A stretch of DNA of 64,000 nt from Lasiosphaeria ovina (taxonomy: Eukaryota; Ascomycota; Sordariomycetes; Sordariales; Lasiosphaeriaceae), in the NCBI GenBank assembly GCA_033439765.1, contig JAULSN010000001.1, positions 1,550,001 through 1,614,000 of the forward strand. The letters run 5' to 3'. Position 1 is the first letter of the stretch. Each line of letters starts with the position of its first letter. The notes beneath the pieces are model-generated. The model did not search any database and was not told the DNA's origin. It worked only from the letters and a program-made list of their open reading frames with translations. The position numbers and the translations under genes were made by a program. Shown here piece by piece: positions 42,729 through 53,441 of this stretch.

Positions 42729-45700
42729 ATGGCGAGCAGCAACGCTGTAGTCTACAGGCTGCAAGGAATACCAAACTTCGCCAAGACATTTGAAGACGTC
42801 GTCAACCTCCTTCGGCGCGACCGTAAACATTTGTATGACGCTTATGAGCCAGAAATCTTCTCTCTGGCCACAAACATTCCTCATGCACGCGGTTTGGCCG
42901 CTTCCAAGGTTGCGACTCTGATGTTCAACCCTCGGCACCCAACAATCAGACGAAGCCCGCGCACGGCGAATGCTGAAAGCATTCTTGACACCACACTTGG
43001 CCCCGAGCAGATCCTCAAAGTTGTCAATGGCGTTCGGGACGGCCTGGTCCTCGACAAAGACTTTCTTGGACTAACCCCTTTGAACGACGCGGCGGAAGGC
43101 GGCCATGAGCATGAGTGAGTCCTCTCGCCCTGAGATCGCGAAATAACTGTTTGACACATGTTTTTCAGCTTCATCGCCATCTCAGGCATCGGTAGTCATC
43201 CTTTCGGGTCATGGCAGGCACACGGAGGCGATAAGCGATTCATGTGGTTACGCGATGCCTTACCCACAACCTTCCCTTTCACTCGTGTGCTCCTGTATGG
43301 GTACAAAACGGAACTCCAGAACAGCAAATCATTCCAGAGAATCCCAGATATCGCACGAACATTGATCACATTTATCGAAAGTTTATCTCGGAGCTCAGAA
43401 AGGCAGCGGCCGATCGTTTTTATTGCTCACAGCTTGGGCGGCATCGTGCTGCAGGAAGCACTTGTTCAGCTGACTCACACCATATCCCATGTTAAAGATC
43501 TGGGTTACCTGCTGGAAAAAGTCGTGGGCGCCATTTTTTTCGGGGTCCCCAATCAAGGCATGGCAATTGAGCACCTGCTCTCCCTCGCCGACAGAAATCC
43601 CAATCACCGACTGATTGAAGATATCAAGCCACACTCACGCTATCTCGATTATCTTGGACCTCAGTTTGAGCAGAAACTGTCTGGAAAAATTTTCCTCTGG
43701 GGATATGAAACGCGGGAGTCCCGCATTCCAGTAGTAAGTCTGCTGCTGATTCACCAATGCTCACACTGATGGCTGGCTTGCAGTTTGATAGCGCGACCAA
43801 AAAATGGACAAACAACCACCCAGATGCTCCATACAAGAAACTCGTCAGCATTAGCTCCGCAACCCGGGGTCTTGAGGGTGTATCCAGCCGAAAACACGAG
43901 ACGTTCAGGTCGACGAAGAACATTCCAACATGGTCAAGTTCGTCAACATCCACGACAAGAATTTGCAGCTTGCCATCGCTGGCTTGAGCCGAATTTTGGA
44001 CACCTTACATACCAACCCTACCGACGAGTACTCAACAGGGCTCCCTAGAATGGTGATGAAAAATCGCGAGGGATCTCCGGCTCAGGCTAGCAGCACCTCC
44101 AGACTCACCGAGAGCACCTCTCTTGGGGCAGTAAATCCTCTGAGAACCCCGTTCAGCCTGCCGACCGAGAGCTTGAATGCACCTAGACACGAACCCGTTT
44201 TTGGCAGGGAGGATGAGCTGGAAGAGATGTCGAAGCATCTCGTAGATGTCTCAAGCCAGCCCGGGCCAAAGATCGTATCGGTCTATGGCCAGCCTGGAAT
44301 TGGAAAAACCCAGCTCCTCGCCTACTACATCGCCAAGTATCGGGATAAATACGACAATGTGTTTTATCTGAACGGGACATCGACCTCGACGTTGTGGCCG
44401 ACTCTGAAGAGTGAGGTGGATCGGCTGGGGGCGTCCTGGCCGGCTTCAATCCTGGCAGCTCTAAGCTGGACCGACAAATTCAACGCGAACGTGGATCGGC
44501 TGTGCTCATTTCTGAACAAGAAGGACAACTGCCGGTGGCTACTTATTGTCGACGAGATGCACAGAAGCTCACCAATGGAAGGAATCATCAGTAGGCTGAC
44601 AACCGGAAGTATCGTCCTTGTGTCTTCATCATCTTGCTTGGCCACTCGATACCCATCCATCAAAGTAGGCAGCCTTGGCCTATCGGCGGGGGCTAAAGCA
44701 ATGAGACATTATACAAATGCGTCGGGGATAGCTATCACAACTGGTAAGGGTGCTTCTTAAAGCTTGCTCTCGGCCCTCACGGCAGTAATTTGACTTCCAG
44801 CACTAATAATTCCAAATTCTAGACCTGGATCGTCTGGTTACCTCACTGGACGGCCACCCAGCACTAATACGTTTCGCTGCGGAGCGGCTCCACACGCTAA
44901 AGTCGAACAGCTTGACCGAAGCATACGCGCCGATCGACCTGCCAAACAGACTTTTAAATCGCATCAAAGCCGCCATAGATGATGACCTACCTGCCGGGCT
45001 TCCACTGTACCAGCAGGAGCTCTTCAACCAATTTCTTGTGTTCGACTACCAGAATATCTCTTCCCACTTTCTTGACAAACTTGCTGAGCCTGACGCGGAC
45101 GGGGAGAAGAAAGCATTGTCCCACACCCTTGGGAAATCCCAATCCGATGGGCTCCAGGAGCTCAGACTACAGGTGGCATCTTTCTGCCGGACAACCAGTG
45201 TTGCGTTTGCACGACATGGACTCATTGACATCACTTTTGCGACTGCCAACACCCCAACCACGTACCGGCTCTCCGGGGTCCTGTTCAACTCCTTACGGCA
45301 GACTCTCCCGAGTCTAAGTGCTATAATAAACACTGGGGCGGAGAAGCTGGCCCGCAAAGTACCCCGAAGTTCCAACGATAACTACAAGTCCTTGGTTCGG
45401 CTTCTCATACCTCATTGCAGAACCCTGGCTGCCCACGCAACCGGCACGCCGGCTATGTCGATGCCCAAGCCGATTCAGTACCTTCAGAACATGGAGCGTA
45501 TCGCTTCCTGTTTCCGCATTCTTGGCCAAGATGCCGAGGCAATCAAGTTGTACGGCTACATTCACAACGAGATCGCTGCACTATTCCCTCGATTCAAGAT
45601 GAAACGAAGGCAGAGGGCGGAACTTTACAACAATATGGGCCTGTCCTGGATGAACGAGGGTGATGCCGTCTTTGCCATCAAATGCTTCTCCATGTCGCTC

Positions 45701-46846
45701 GGAGCACTCCGGGGAAAACAGTCTGAGCTGGAAATGATACCAGTCTCCCGGCTCGGATCAAGTCTGATATCATCAAATGAGCGTGCCGAGGACATCCCGG
45801 TGGTCATGGAAGAAGCAGAGGAGGAGCAGGAGGGAGAGGGTGCCTGTCCGACACCGTTTCGACCGAGCGGCTTCAACCAAAAGGACAGGTCCTTCATTCG
45901 AAAGGTGCTTGTTAATCAAGCGTGGGCTGAGGTTCGAATGGAAGCCTACCGGCAAGCCCAAGCCACGATCGCAACCTTGAACGAGCTTTTAGGGAACAGT
46001 GAAGCGTCGCCAGCCGAGCTTCATGCTCGGGGGTACCTTCTTTCCCTGGTTGGTCCTCCCGAAAAGGGCATTGAACTCTTGGAAGAGGCGTACGAACTGG
46101 AATCCGAAGCGCGTAGGTCCGGGAGATCCTTCGCGTTAACCATCCTGCACGACCTCGCGACAGTGTACAGGGATCAAAAGAAGTGGGAAGAGGCAATCTC
46201 CCGATACAAGACTGTCATAGAAGGCAGAACGGAGACACACGGACCACGGCATCGGTATACCATCGAGACCATCGCGGCAGTGGCGGTTGCTTACCACGGC
46301 TGCGGTCGAAAAAAGGAGGCTGCTTCACACTTCCGCATTGCCCTCCAGTGGCATCAGGGAATTCACCCGGCACATCCTATAGCCCTGCAAACGTTGCAAA
46401 ACTACGGGGCTTTTCTCGCCGACAATCAGCAGCACGAGACCGCACGGGGCGCTCTCCAGCTCGCCTATGAGGGGCACTGCCAGCGGGATTTCAAATCAAA
46501 AGGCAATGTGAGCTGGGCGCAAATAAATTGCGGCATCAGCTTGGCAGTTACTCTTCGCGAACTAAAGAAGTACAAGGAAGCAATTAACCTATTGGACAGT
46601 GCTATCTTGTGGCATCAGGCCCGACTGGAACAGATCTCTGGGACGCGGGATTTCAGGCCGAAAGATAGTGTGGTAAACCACTATTGCAAGGCCTTGTACC
46701 TCCGCGGCAGCACATATGAAGCATGGGGACACCAGCGAGCAGCAACGCAGTCGTATTCACAAGCAGCCTCGGTCCCTGACGTCCACTTAGGACAGACAAA
46801 CTATTGGAAGGCGCTGGCAGCGAAGGAGGTAGAGAAATCTTCATAG
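42729..46846 (+). CDS. NLR: alpha/beta-hydrolase - NB-ARC - TPR, one missing base
   Basis: Exons 42729-43114, 43169-43733, 43784-44743 and 44823-46846. Exon 2 encodes an alpha/beta-hydrolase (lipase-like) effector with the elbow FIAHSLGG (Ser about 217) after FIAISGIGSHPFGSW. Exon 3 holds the NB-ARC switch: P loop GQPGIGKT, Walker B WLLIVDEM. Exon 4 is about 645 residues of TPR-type repeats (EAIKLYGYIHNEIAALFPRF, EAISRYKTVIEGRTETHGPRH, EAINLLDSAILWHQARLEQI). All splice joints keep frame, but in exon 3 at about 43895 the frame changes at an AAAA run; one more A would restore it, giving about 1311 residues. So it is either a fresh pseudogene or a base-calling error. Family role: fungal non-self recognition / cell-death signalling, with the hydrolase as effector. 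Confidence 0.8.
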
Positions 46847-47020
46847 GTCCAGTCCATCCAATGAGCGCCGGGAAAAATCTAGAACGGAGTATACCGAGGA
46901 TTTTGTCGTGGAAGGATCATAGAAGATCACACGGGTGTATCCATGTCCTGACTATATCTCCAATCTACACGCTGTCAACAAAGTGTCCCAAAATCCGGTA
47001 CAACTTCCCAGTCTCATTTC

Positions 47021-47922
47021 TCACCGGCGCACAATTTTGCGCTTTGTGCACTCGTCCGAGCTCTGCGTCAACCTTCTTTTCGCAGAAGAAACAATCTGCG
47101 AGACACATGGCCGGCCCTCCAAATCCGACTTGCGACAACTTTCATCATCGCAATAAGCCCCCATAGCGACTCCCTCTAGCTTGTCCCCAATTTCCTGGCT
47201 TTGGCGGTAATCTTCATCTTCACGAACAAGATCGCCAACAGGTGCATCATCGTCAACCCCATCCTCATCGCCCCGAACACTACCAGCAGTAGGACTCTCA
47301 TCAGCGTTTCCACCCAGCAAATCCGCAAGCCTTTCTTTCCACTCCAACACCTTCCGCGAAGCCTGCATTTCCTCTCCATCCGCCGTCTGAGGATCATCAT
47401 CTTGATAAGCCTCTAACTTCGCCTTCAACGCCGTCGTGAACTCATCAGCGCCGGTGCCATCAAAAAAAACCGAAGAACCGAGCGAGGCCTTGCCGGATCC
47501 CATACTGCAGTTCGATGCGGGTGTGTGCACCCGGCTCTCGTACATGTCCGTTTGACATTTACACTGTCGCTGTTCGTTGGTACATTGGCAGGGTACATGG
47601 GCAGTCGATGAGCGGGCTGTTGCGCCACCGCGGGAAGAGGACGTGGGACGGAACACGGCTTGGAACTTACACAATGGTACTTTCCTTCGCTCCATATACA
47701 TTCGTCGTCCTGGACGTGACGGCATCCAATCTTCCGGCAGATGTAGACCATGCTGGGTGTGAAGCGATCGGGCGATGCGGCGTGTTGAGGAAAATCTGAC
47801 CAGAGCCTGATCACCCAATTTCCCCTCATGCACCAAGTCGAGGACACAGCCTGGACACAGTCATGTTTCAGGTCACGTGAGCAGTTCTTGTTGAACAAAT
47901 CAAATCTTCTCAGAAACAACAT
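47021..47922 (-). CDS. Cys-containing unknown protein, two exons
   Basis: Exon 1 is 47922-47671 and exon 2 47569-47021, separated by a 101-base GTAAGT..AACAG intron in phase 0, giving 266 residues. Exon 1 has many Cys and His (CVQAVSSTWC, YICRKIGCRH, DDECIWSEGKYHC) joined directly to RQCKCQ. Exon 2 is acidic (LEAYQDDDPQTADGEE, DEDGVDDDAPVGDLVRED) and ends in a basic tail with further Cys. No signal peptide; possibly an intracellular zinc-binding protein. I do not recognise the family. The alternative is two unrelated frames. Confidence 0.5.
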
Positions 47923-48069
47923 TTCAAACGAAGAGGAAGAGAAAGGCTCTGTTGCTTTTTAGTGGCGATTCTGAAGGGTATCATCACCCAGGAAGCTAAC
48001 TGAAAACACACCACAACCACCCAACCGCAGAACCCACAGGAAGCCCACCTTAAAGGTACCCTCGTCATG

Positions 48070-48342
48070 CTACACCAATACGATCTCTACCGTTGGTGGC
48101 TCCTCGAACCTCTCCGAACAAACCTTTCCGCTCATAAACCCGTGGACGTACGCATGCCCAACATATGAGAACTCCGAGTCTACCCCCCTCAGCCGTAAAA
48201 CGAAGGCGACTTTTCCGCCTGGCACACACCAGACCTCGTCGCCAGGATCCATCGACTCAGGTCCTTTGTCAATCCATCCCTCCTCCGTCATGAACAGCCT
48301 CATTCTGTGAAGGCCGTATTCTCCTATTGCAACCGCGGCCAT
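48070..48342 (-). pseudogene. C-terminal stub of a HET-domain protein
   Basis: The 90-residue frame reads RMRLFMTEEGWIDKGPESMD, then PGDEVWCVPGGKVAFVLR and YVGHAYVHGFMSGK. This is the conserved C-terminal module of fungal heterokaryon-incompatibility (HET) proteins (R-x-L-F-x-T-x-x-G-x-x-G...PGD-x-V...PFVLR...Y-x-L-VG-x-CYVHG-x-M-x-G). The N-terminal HET (TIR-like) domain is not present upstream; instead, an R2 repeat and the start of an NLR follow. It is a leftover of a larger gene. Confidence 0.7.
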
Positions 48343-48719
48343 ACCGACATGTCCTCGGCCAGGCTGCTGGTTAAGCCCGGGCGGCTCGGATTCGAAGTCA
48401 GTGGTTGGGTTCTTGTCAGAATTGGCACGAGCGACGTTGCAACAAGTTGATTTCCTTGCTTGTTCTTCGGCTTTCTAGTTTTGATAGAAAGCTCCTATTA
48501 TAGCACTGCGCGGCGGCAACAGTGGTGGCAACCGTTACTTAGCCAGTTGAACTGACTACGACATTTCAGCTCCCCTGAGCCCAATTTAGCTCTGTTAACC
48601 ACACCTCCTTTCTGTGCATTCCAGTCACGGTGTTTAGGGGCTCAAGCACCCCTGAATCTGACACGGATGAATAGAAACGAAGCAATCTGCTTAGGGAGTG
48701 TCTTAGCTTAATGGTGAGA

Positions 48720-49035
48720 TTTACCCACTTTCGTGAATGAGGAAGACGGGAATGGAGACTTAACAGGGGACGTACACTGGATTTTATGTGACTTTTGGGG
48801 GAAGGGAAAAGGAGCGAAAAGGGGTGGGAGGGGGTTGCCCGTTTTGGGACACAGGTGGCCCAAAACTTGGACCTCACGAAAGTTGCCATTCGAACAGGAG
48901 AGTACTACCTACTCGTCTAAACCATGTTTGGCGGTTTCTCTGATCATTTCCTGAGCAGTGCCTGAGTAGCGCCTGAGCAAGGTTGCTTGGGGGTGCCGGT
49001 GACTGGGCGGTTGGTAAGGGCAACTTTAGGGTAAA
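48720..49035 (+). repeat. R2 repeat, copy b, inserted in an NLR gene
   Basis: Begins TTTACCCACTTTCGTGAATG and ends GCAACTTTAGGGTAAA, so both ends share TTTACCC in inverted form (7 bases), as in a small MITE-like element. Aligns with 39071-39391 in the same orientation. The NLR amino-terminal coding sequence stops exactly at its right edge. Confidence 0.65.
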
Positions 49036-49553
49036 ACAACATGGTTTGCAAGGCCGAATTTGACTTGTATATCTTGTTCTGCAAGCCTTCAATATCGGTG
49101 GCATGGCGACTGAGGACAATGGCCATCCTCGTCGAGCGCCACAAGCGTGCTAGCCTAGTCTTGATCTTCTTTATCAGCTCCTGCAGTTGACCAAGAGACG
49201 TGTGACAGCCCTCCAAGACCGAAACACTATGTCGACAGAGGTCCTCGTCAATCGGGGACAGGACGTTATTATGGCGCTGGCATTGGTTCAATGTACCGTC
49301 GACTGCGGCGCGCAATGTTGAGTTCCCCACTCAGTTCTGACAGCCTCGCGTCGACGTGACGGATTGAGCCGATGAACTTGTTTAGAGATGACGTAGCCTG
49401 TATCAGAAAGGATGTATATCAGCGAGATGCGCAAGAGCTCAAGAGCCCATTTGAGTCGATGGGCCGTAGAAATGGAGAATGGGACCTGGGACGCACGAAT
49501 CCAGCAGCTTGGATCACAGTCACCACCAAGGCGGCGATGGAGAGCGGATCCAT
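49036..49553 (-). pseudogene. HeLo-like NLR amino terminus, cut by repeat
   Basis: Leftward gene start. Exon 1, 49553-49497, encodes MDPLSIAALVVTVIQAAGF, the typical opening of fungal NLR N-terminal domains. A 99-base intron (GTGCGT..TACAG) joins ATSSLNKFIGSIRHVDARLS at 49397. After a frameshift near 49322, helices continue with NQCQRHNNVLSPIDEDLCRH, VLEGCHTSLGQLQELIKKIK and SALQTML, where the R2 repeat begins (49035). NACHT/ankyrin parts are absent. The domain is the HeLo-like helical bundle used as an amino-terminal effector; here it is a broken piece. Confidence 0.7.
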
Positions 49554-50792
49554 CTTGAAGTCAGAGTACAGAGCCAAAGGACTCAATAAGTACGTGAGCG
49601 CAGGTTATCTGACCAACAATAAATTATCCTGCCGTTATAGTTCGCCTTTGGGTTGATAGATTTCGGGTTTGTGTTGGGATTTGATGGAAACAGGAGCCCG
49701 AGGCAACATCGGACACCATTACCCCTTTTCTTCTGCCCACAGAACCAGCTCCTGCGATGTGGTCGATGCTTTGGAAAAGAGTATGCAAGGCCACCGATAG
49801 TAGATTGTTATTATCTTTGTGATGGCTGCAATAGAATTCCGCCAAGCCAAAGCGCTACATACTTTGCCTAAAAGTGCCTTGCGGCCTCAAATTCTGTGCC
49901 TCCTGGACGCACATGCAGTCATGTCTTCTACATGACCGCCTGTTCTAGCCTGTTTGAGCCCCAGAGAAGGCGACACAGAGAGGCGAGAGTCAGTCTCCTC
50001 ACCCCACCGAATCCAGGGGAAATGTATACCCCGCCCGATATGTACTTATTGAGACGGCGTAGACTGCTGAAACTTGAGGCTACGTATCCGCCAAAAACAG
50101 CAGTCTAGGCCGCGGCACATGTTATCTGTGTGGAATGCAGGCCGTTTGTCCGCGCTCGACGGACAGTAAAGTATGAGTTTCCCTGATACGTACCCAATTG
50201 ATTTGCTCCGTTGGGTGTTGTCAAACGACAATGTTAATATGGGCACGCGCTCACCCGACTAATTATTACCGGATGACGGCGCAAAACGCCCGCGTAAAAG
50301 CCTGACTTTGCTGCGCCGAGTTTGGTGGCCAGGAATTGAACCCGCCTGTGCGGGTCAAGCTTGGTCGGGCTTTTGGGGTATTCGATGGTGCATTGGTAGA
50401 CTAAAAGCGCGCACTAATGGTAATTCCTTCCGTTCCTTTGGATGTAACCTGGAAAGCTTCTAGTCTTTTCGTTTGCTAGTCATTCATTGTTGGCCTCTGC
50501 GCAGGCGCCAGTGCCGTCCAAACTTCGCATCTGCTCACAGCCATGTGATGTGCACATCCATGAGCTTTTGGAGAGAGCTATAAGTCGGCGAGCGCCGTCG
50601 CCAATTTCCGGGGATTTTTGTTAAACCATCTTCCTCGTCCCTCATCAAAGCAACCAAAAATCTCTTGACAGTTTTCCGCTGCAACGTTCTACGCCACAGT
50701 GGTTTTCGCCGCCCCAACTTTGCCGCTAAAATCACCAACAAAAAAACACCCCACCTCACTTGCATCTCTGCAACCGCAACGCCTATCCCAAA
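49554..50792. other. intergenic, nothing confident
   Basis: No gene supported. A minus-strand B-box-like GGTTCAATTCC at about 50333-50343 was examined but no tRNA folds around it. The last ~100 bases are a C/A-rich leader of the next gene. Confidence 0.35.
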
Positions 50793-51596
50793 ATGGCCAG
50801 CAACACCTTGACGCAAAGAGAGCTCGCGGCTAGTGTCGACGACCTCAAAGACACAGAAACCCTGGTCGACCCGCCAGAGCCCACAAGCCGCGCTGGGAGC
50901 CTCCTCCAAACGCTGTTCTCGCCCGGCACGTTCACACCAGTGACGCTGCCGACGCTGCCGCACGGCGACAACGTGCTGCTCGTGATCCCCACGGCCAACG
51001 CACACAAGACGCGGATGCTAGTCGCGGGGTTCGCGCAGCAGAACGAGGCCCGAGGAGCCGCGGCGAGTGGCGTGCAAGTGCACGCGCACACGGTGGTGGC
51101 GTCGTCGGGCGTGGGCGAGCAGCCGTACGACGACGCCGGCGTGCAGGGCGCGCGCGGCCGCATCAACAATGCGCTGCGTGCGCTCGCCGCCGACGCCGAG
51201 ACCACGCGTGCCCTGCTCGCCGAGAATCGCATCGGCACCGTCTTTGTGGCCGCCATTGAGAACTACATCGACACGGGGGCCGGAGCGGACATGACAACAA
51301 CGGACGCCAACCCCCGGCCCACCGACTACGCCGTCGTTGTCGTGCACAACGCCACCACGGGCCAGTCGGCCGCCGGCTTGTCGGGCGGAACCACAGTGCC
51401 CAGGCGCTACTTTGACTATGCGCGGAGGCTGGGGTTCGATGACGCCGCCGCTAAGCACGGCAAGGTCACCGTCGGAGAGGTCCTCGCGCCTAACGTGCCC
51501 GGCATCGATAAGGCCAATTGGCATATCGTGGTCGCGGGTAAGTCGCGATACGACTTGATCGCCGAGGCGATCGAGAGGCTGCAGATTCCGTGGTGA
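50793..51596 (+). CDS. DUF84/YjjX-type non-canonical purine NTP phosphatase
   Basis: Intronless 267-residue protein; ATG at 50793 chosen for its AAAATGGCC context (an in-frame upstream codon at 50760 is less likely). The domain starts NVLLVIPTANAHKTRMLVAGF (the NP-x-K nucleotide loop of this fold in altered form), then the EQPYDDAGVQGARGRINNAL acidic helix, GTVFVAAIENYIDT and DYAVVVVHN, and SAGLSGGTTVPRRYFDYARR. This order matches inosine/xanthosine triphosphatases of the YjjX/PRRC1 type, which hydrolyse (d)ITP and XTP to keep the nucleotide pool clean in the cytosol. Residues 1-50 are a low-complexity leader. Confidence 0.8.
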   Translation: MASNTLTQRELAASVDDLKDTETLVDPPEPTSRAGSLLQTLFSPGTFTPVTLPTLPHGDNVLLVIPTANAHKTRMLVAGFAQQNEARGAAASGVQVHAHTVVASSGVGEQPYDDAGVQGARGRINNALRALAADAETTRALLAENRIGTVFVAAIENYIDTGAGADMTTTDANPRPTDYAVVVVHNATTGQSAAGLSGGTTVPRRYFDYARRLGFDDAAAKHGKVTVGEVLAPNVPGIDKANWHIVVAGKSRYDLIAEAIERLQIPW

Positions 51597-51921
51597 GCCT
51601 GGGCTTTGGTGTGTCGGCTGTTGGCTGAGGAACCCTGGTCTGTCATTGTCGTTTGCATCATCACTCGACGGGAGTCGGGTGCTCTGGAGTTTTGTGGTTT
51701 GAACTTTTGGTGAACATGCATTGGGTCGGGGAGCGGTAGTTAGGGCTTCTGGAAAACACAATTATAGATACCTAGAATAAGCGTATCATCGTAGTGTTAC
51801 CAGATGTGTCCAAAACGTGAACTAAGTTGCTTGCTATGTGTCCAAAATAGAGGCCGTTATTTAATCATCACTCCCCACTGACTGGAACTAGGTACCGCTG
51901 ATACACAACGACACGGTCATA
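51597..51921. other. short convergent gap, nothing seen
   Basis: 3' ends of two convergent genes; no other feature. Confidence 0.4.
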
Positions 51922-53441
51922 TCATGGCTGCTTATTAACCGTAGCTGGGGCGGGCTTCTTGCGTCGTTTCGCCATGCCCTTGGTAAACTTGTTCGTGTAA
52001 CGTTTCAGAAAGTCCCTGATTTCGGGGCCGTAAAGCCAGAACCCCCAAATGATGAGCACGCCCAGTGTTGCGGGAATGATCGTCGCCCAGTAGATCCAGA
52101 GTTTGTCCGACACTTCCCATCCGCCATCGTCGCCAAACGTGAAGAATGTGGTGCTGAAAAGCGCCTACCAGATGACGGTTAGAACGTAGCCTCTTTGAGC
52201 CCTGCAGCCTTGGACGCGCCACTTACCGAGAAAAAGGTCGCCGGAAGAAAGATCATTGTTAGCAGGGCAATCGACTTCATCACGTTGTTGTCTTGCCGGG
52301 ACATGTTGTTGAACGCCTGCCAAAACGACATAGGTAAGCAGGCGCGTTGGTCATAGGGTGGACATTCGACGATGTAAATCTATTAACAGCGATGGACCCG
52401 TCTTACCAGGTTCACCTCATTCTTGAGCCGTTCTCTGCTAGAGTCGGACCGCAGCTTGAGGGCTTTGACCAGCGAGATCTGAAACTGAACATGCTCTTTG
52501 GCCTGCTGCCTGTAAGTGATGGTCAGGCCGCCATCGGGCAACGCCTCGTGCATCTTGGTTTGGCACTTTTTCAAATCCGACATGGTCTCGGCCGCGGCTT
52601 CCAGGACCTCGGAGGTGTGGATGGCGTGGCGCGATATGTCGTGGATGGGCTGAAAGATGCCTCCGATACCTATGCGTTTCTGAAGAGGTTTGATGATAAG
52701 TGAGCGAGGGAAGGAGGCATGAGGACTAGGGAGTTGGGTTCGGGAACAGGAACAGGGGAGCCCACCTTCTCAAGCTCGCGGACAGGATCGCGCACACGCC
52801 ACACGGCAATATCGCAGTAAACAATCACCTGGTCCATCAAATCGGCATGCATGGCAAAGGGGTCACGAAATTCGAGCGGCGTATCCCGTGTGTTAAGAGC
52901 CTTATGCAACTCACCCGGGAGATCCCACGGCGTGTCGACACACAAGACCTGGCACTTTTTTGGAGACACCCAGCGCGTAAAGAAGCTCATCTCGTACCAG
53001 CGGTAGCCCTTGGTCCCGGCAACGGAGTCCGCTCCGATTTCTGGCGGGTCGTCGACGTATTCGGGGTTCTCCTCATGCGGATCCGTTACCTTGCGTACCA
53101 TCTTGGCCAGGCACCGAAACCAGGTGGCTGGGAGCATCTACTGTCAGTGATCATCCAGCGGCATAGGAGGAGCTGTGGAGCATGGACATACTGCAGCTTG
53201 TCACGGGCTTCTTTTCCTCCGTGCTCTCCTCATTGTATGTGGCCCGGCTGCCAAAGTAGGCGCTCAGCTCAAAGCAAGTCCGGTTGGCGACGTATGAAGG
53301 CACGCCAAAGTGAGCGAGCAAGGCCTCGCGCCGGCCATCAGCGGGTGGGTAGTCGCGGACATGGAGGAAGCTGAGGGTTACGTTAGCAAAGAGAGCGGAG
53401 TACTTGACTCCAAGGCCTAGGATACTGAGAGCCGTACGCAT
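51922..53441 (-). CDS. CorA-like divalent-metal transporter family protein
   Basis: Five exons on the minus strand: about 53441-53205, 53137-52766, 52679-52407, 52316-52227 and 52164-51922. The last four joints are secure (phase 0); the first donor is weak (GTGACA), with a GTATGT alternative that breaks frame. The central part (KGYRWYEMSFFTRWVSPKKC..., RIGIGGIFQPIHD) and helical region lead to two membrane helices, SIALLTMIFLPATFFSALFS and IYWATIIPATLGVLIIWGFW. The strict GMN motif of CorA is not present at the usual place (STTFF), as often in fungal CorA-like proteins. Product is about 404 residues with a basic cytosolic tail. Transport activity is inferred from fold only. Confidence 0.75.

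Noticed and set aside
50325..50400. B-box-like GGTTCAATTCC on the minus strand
   Set aside because: T stem pairs only partly and no A box or acceptor stem is present.
51018..51761. Minus-strand frame over the NTP phosphatase
   Set aside because: Antisense shadow of a well-supported gene.
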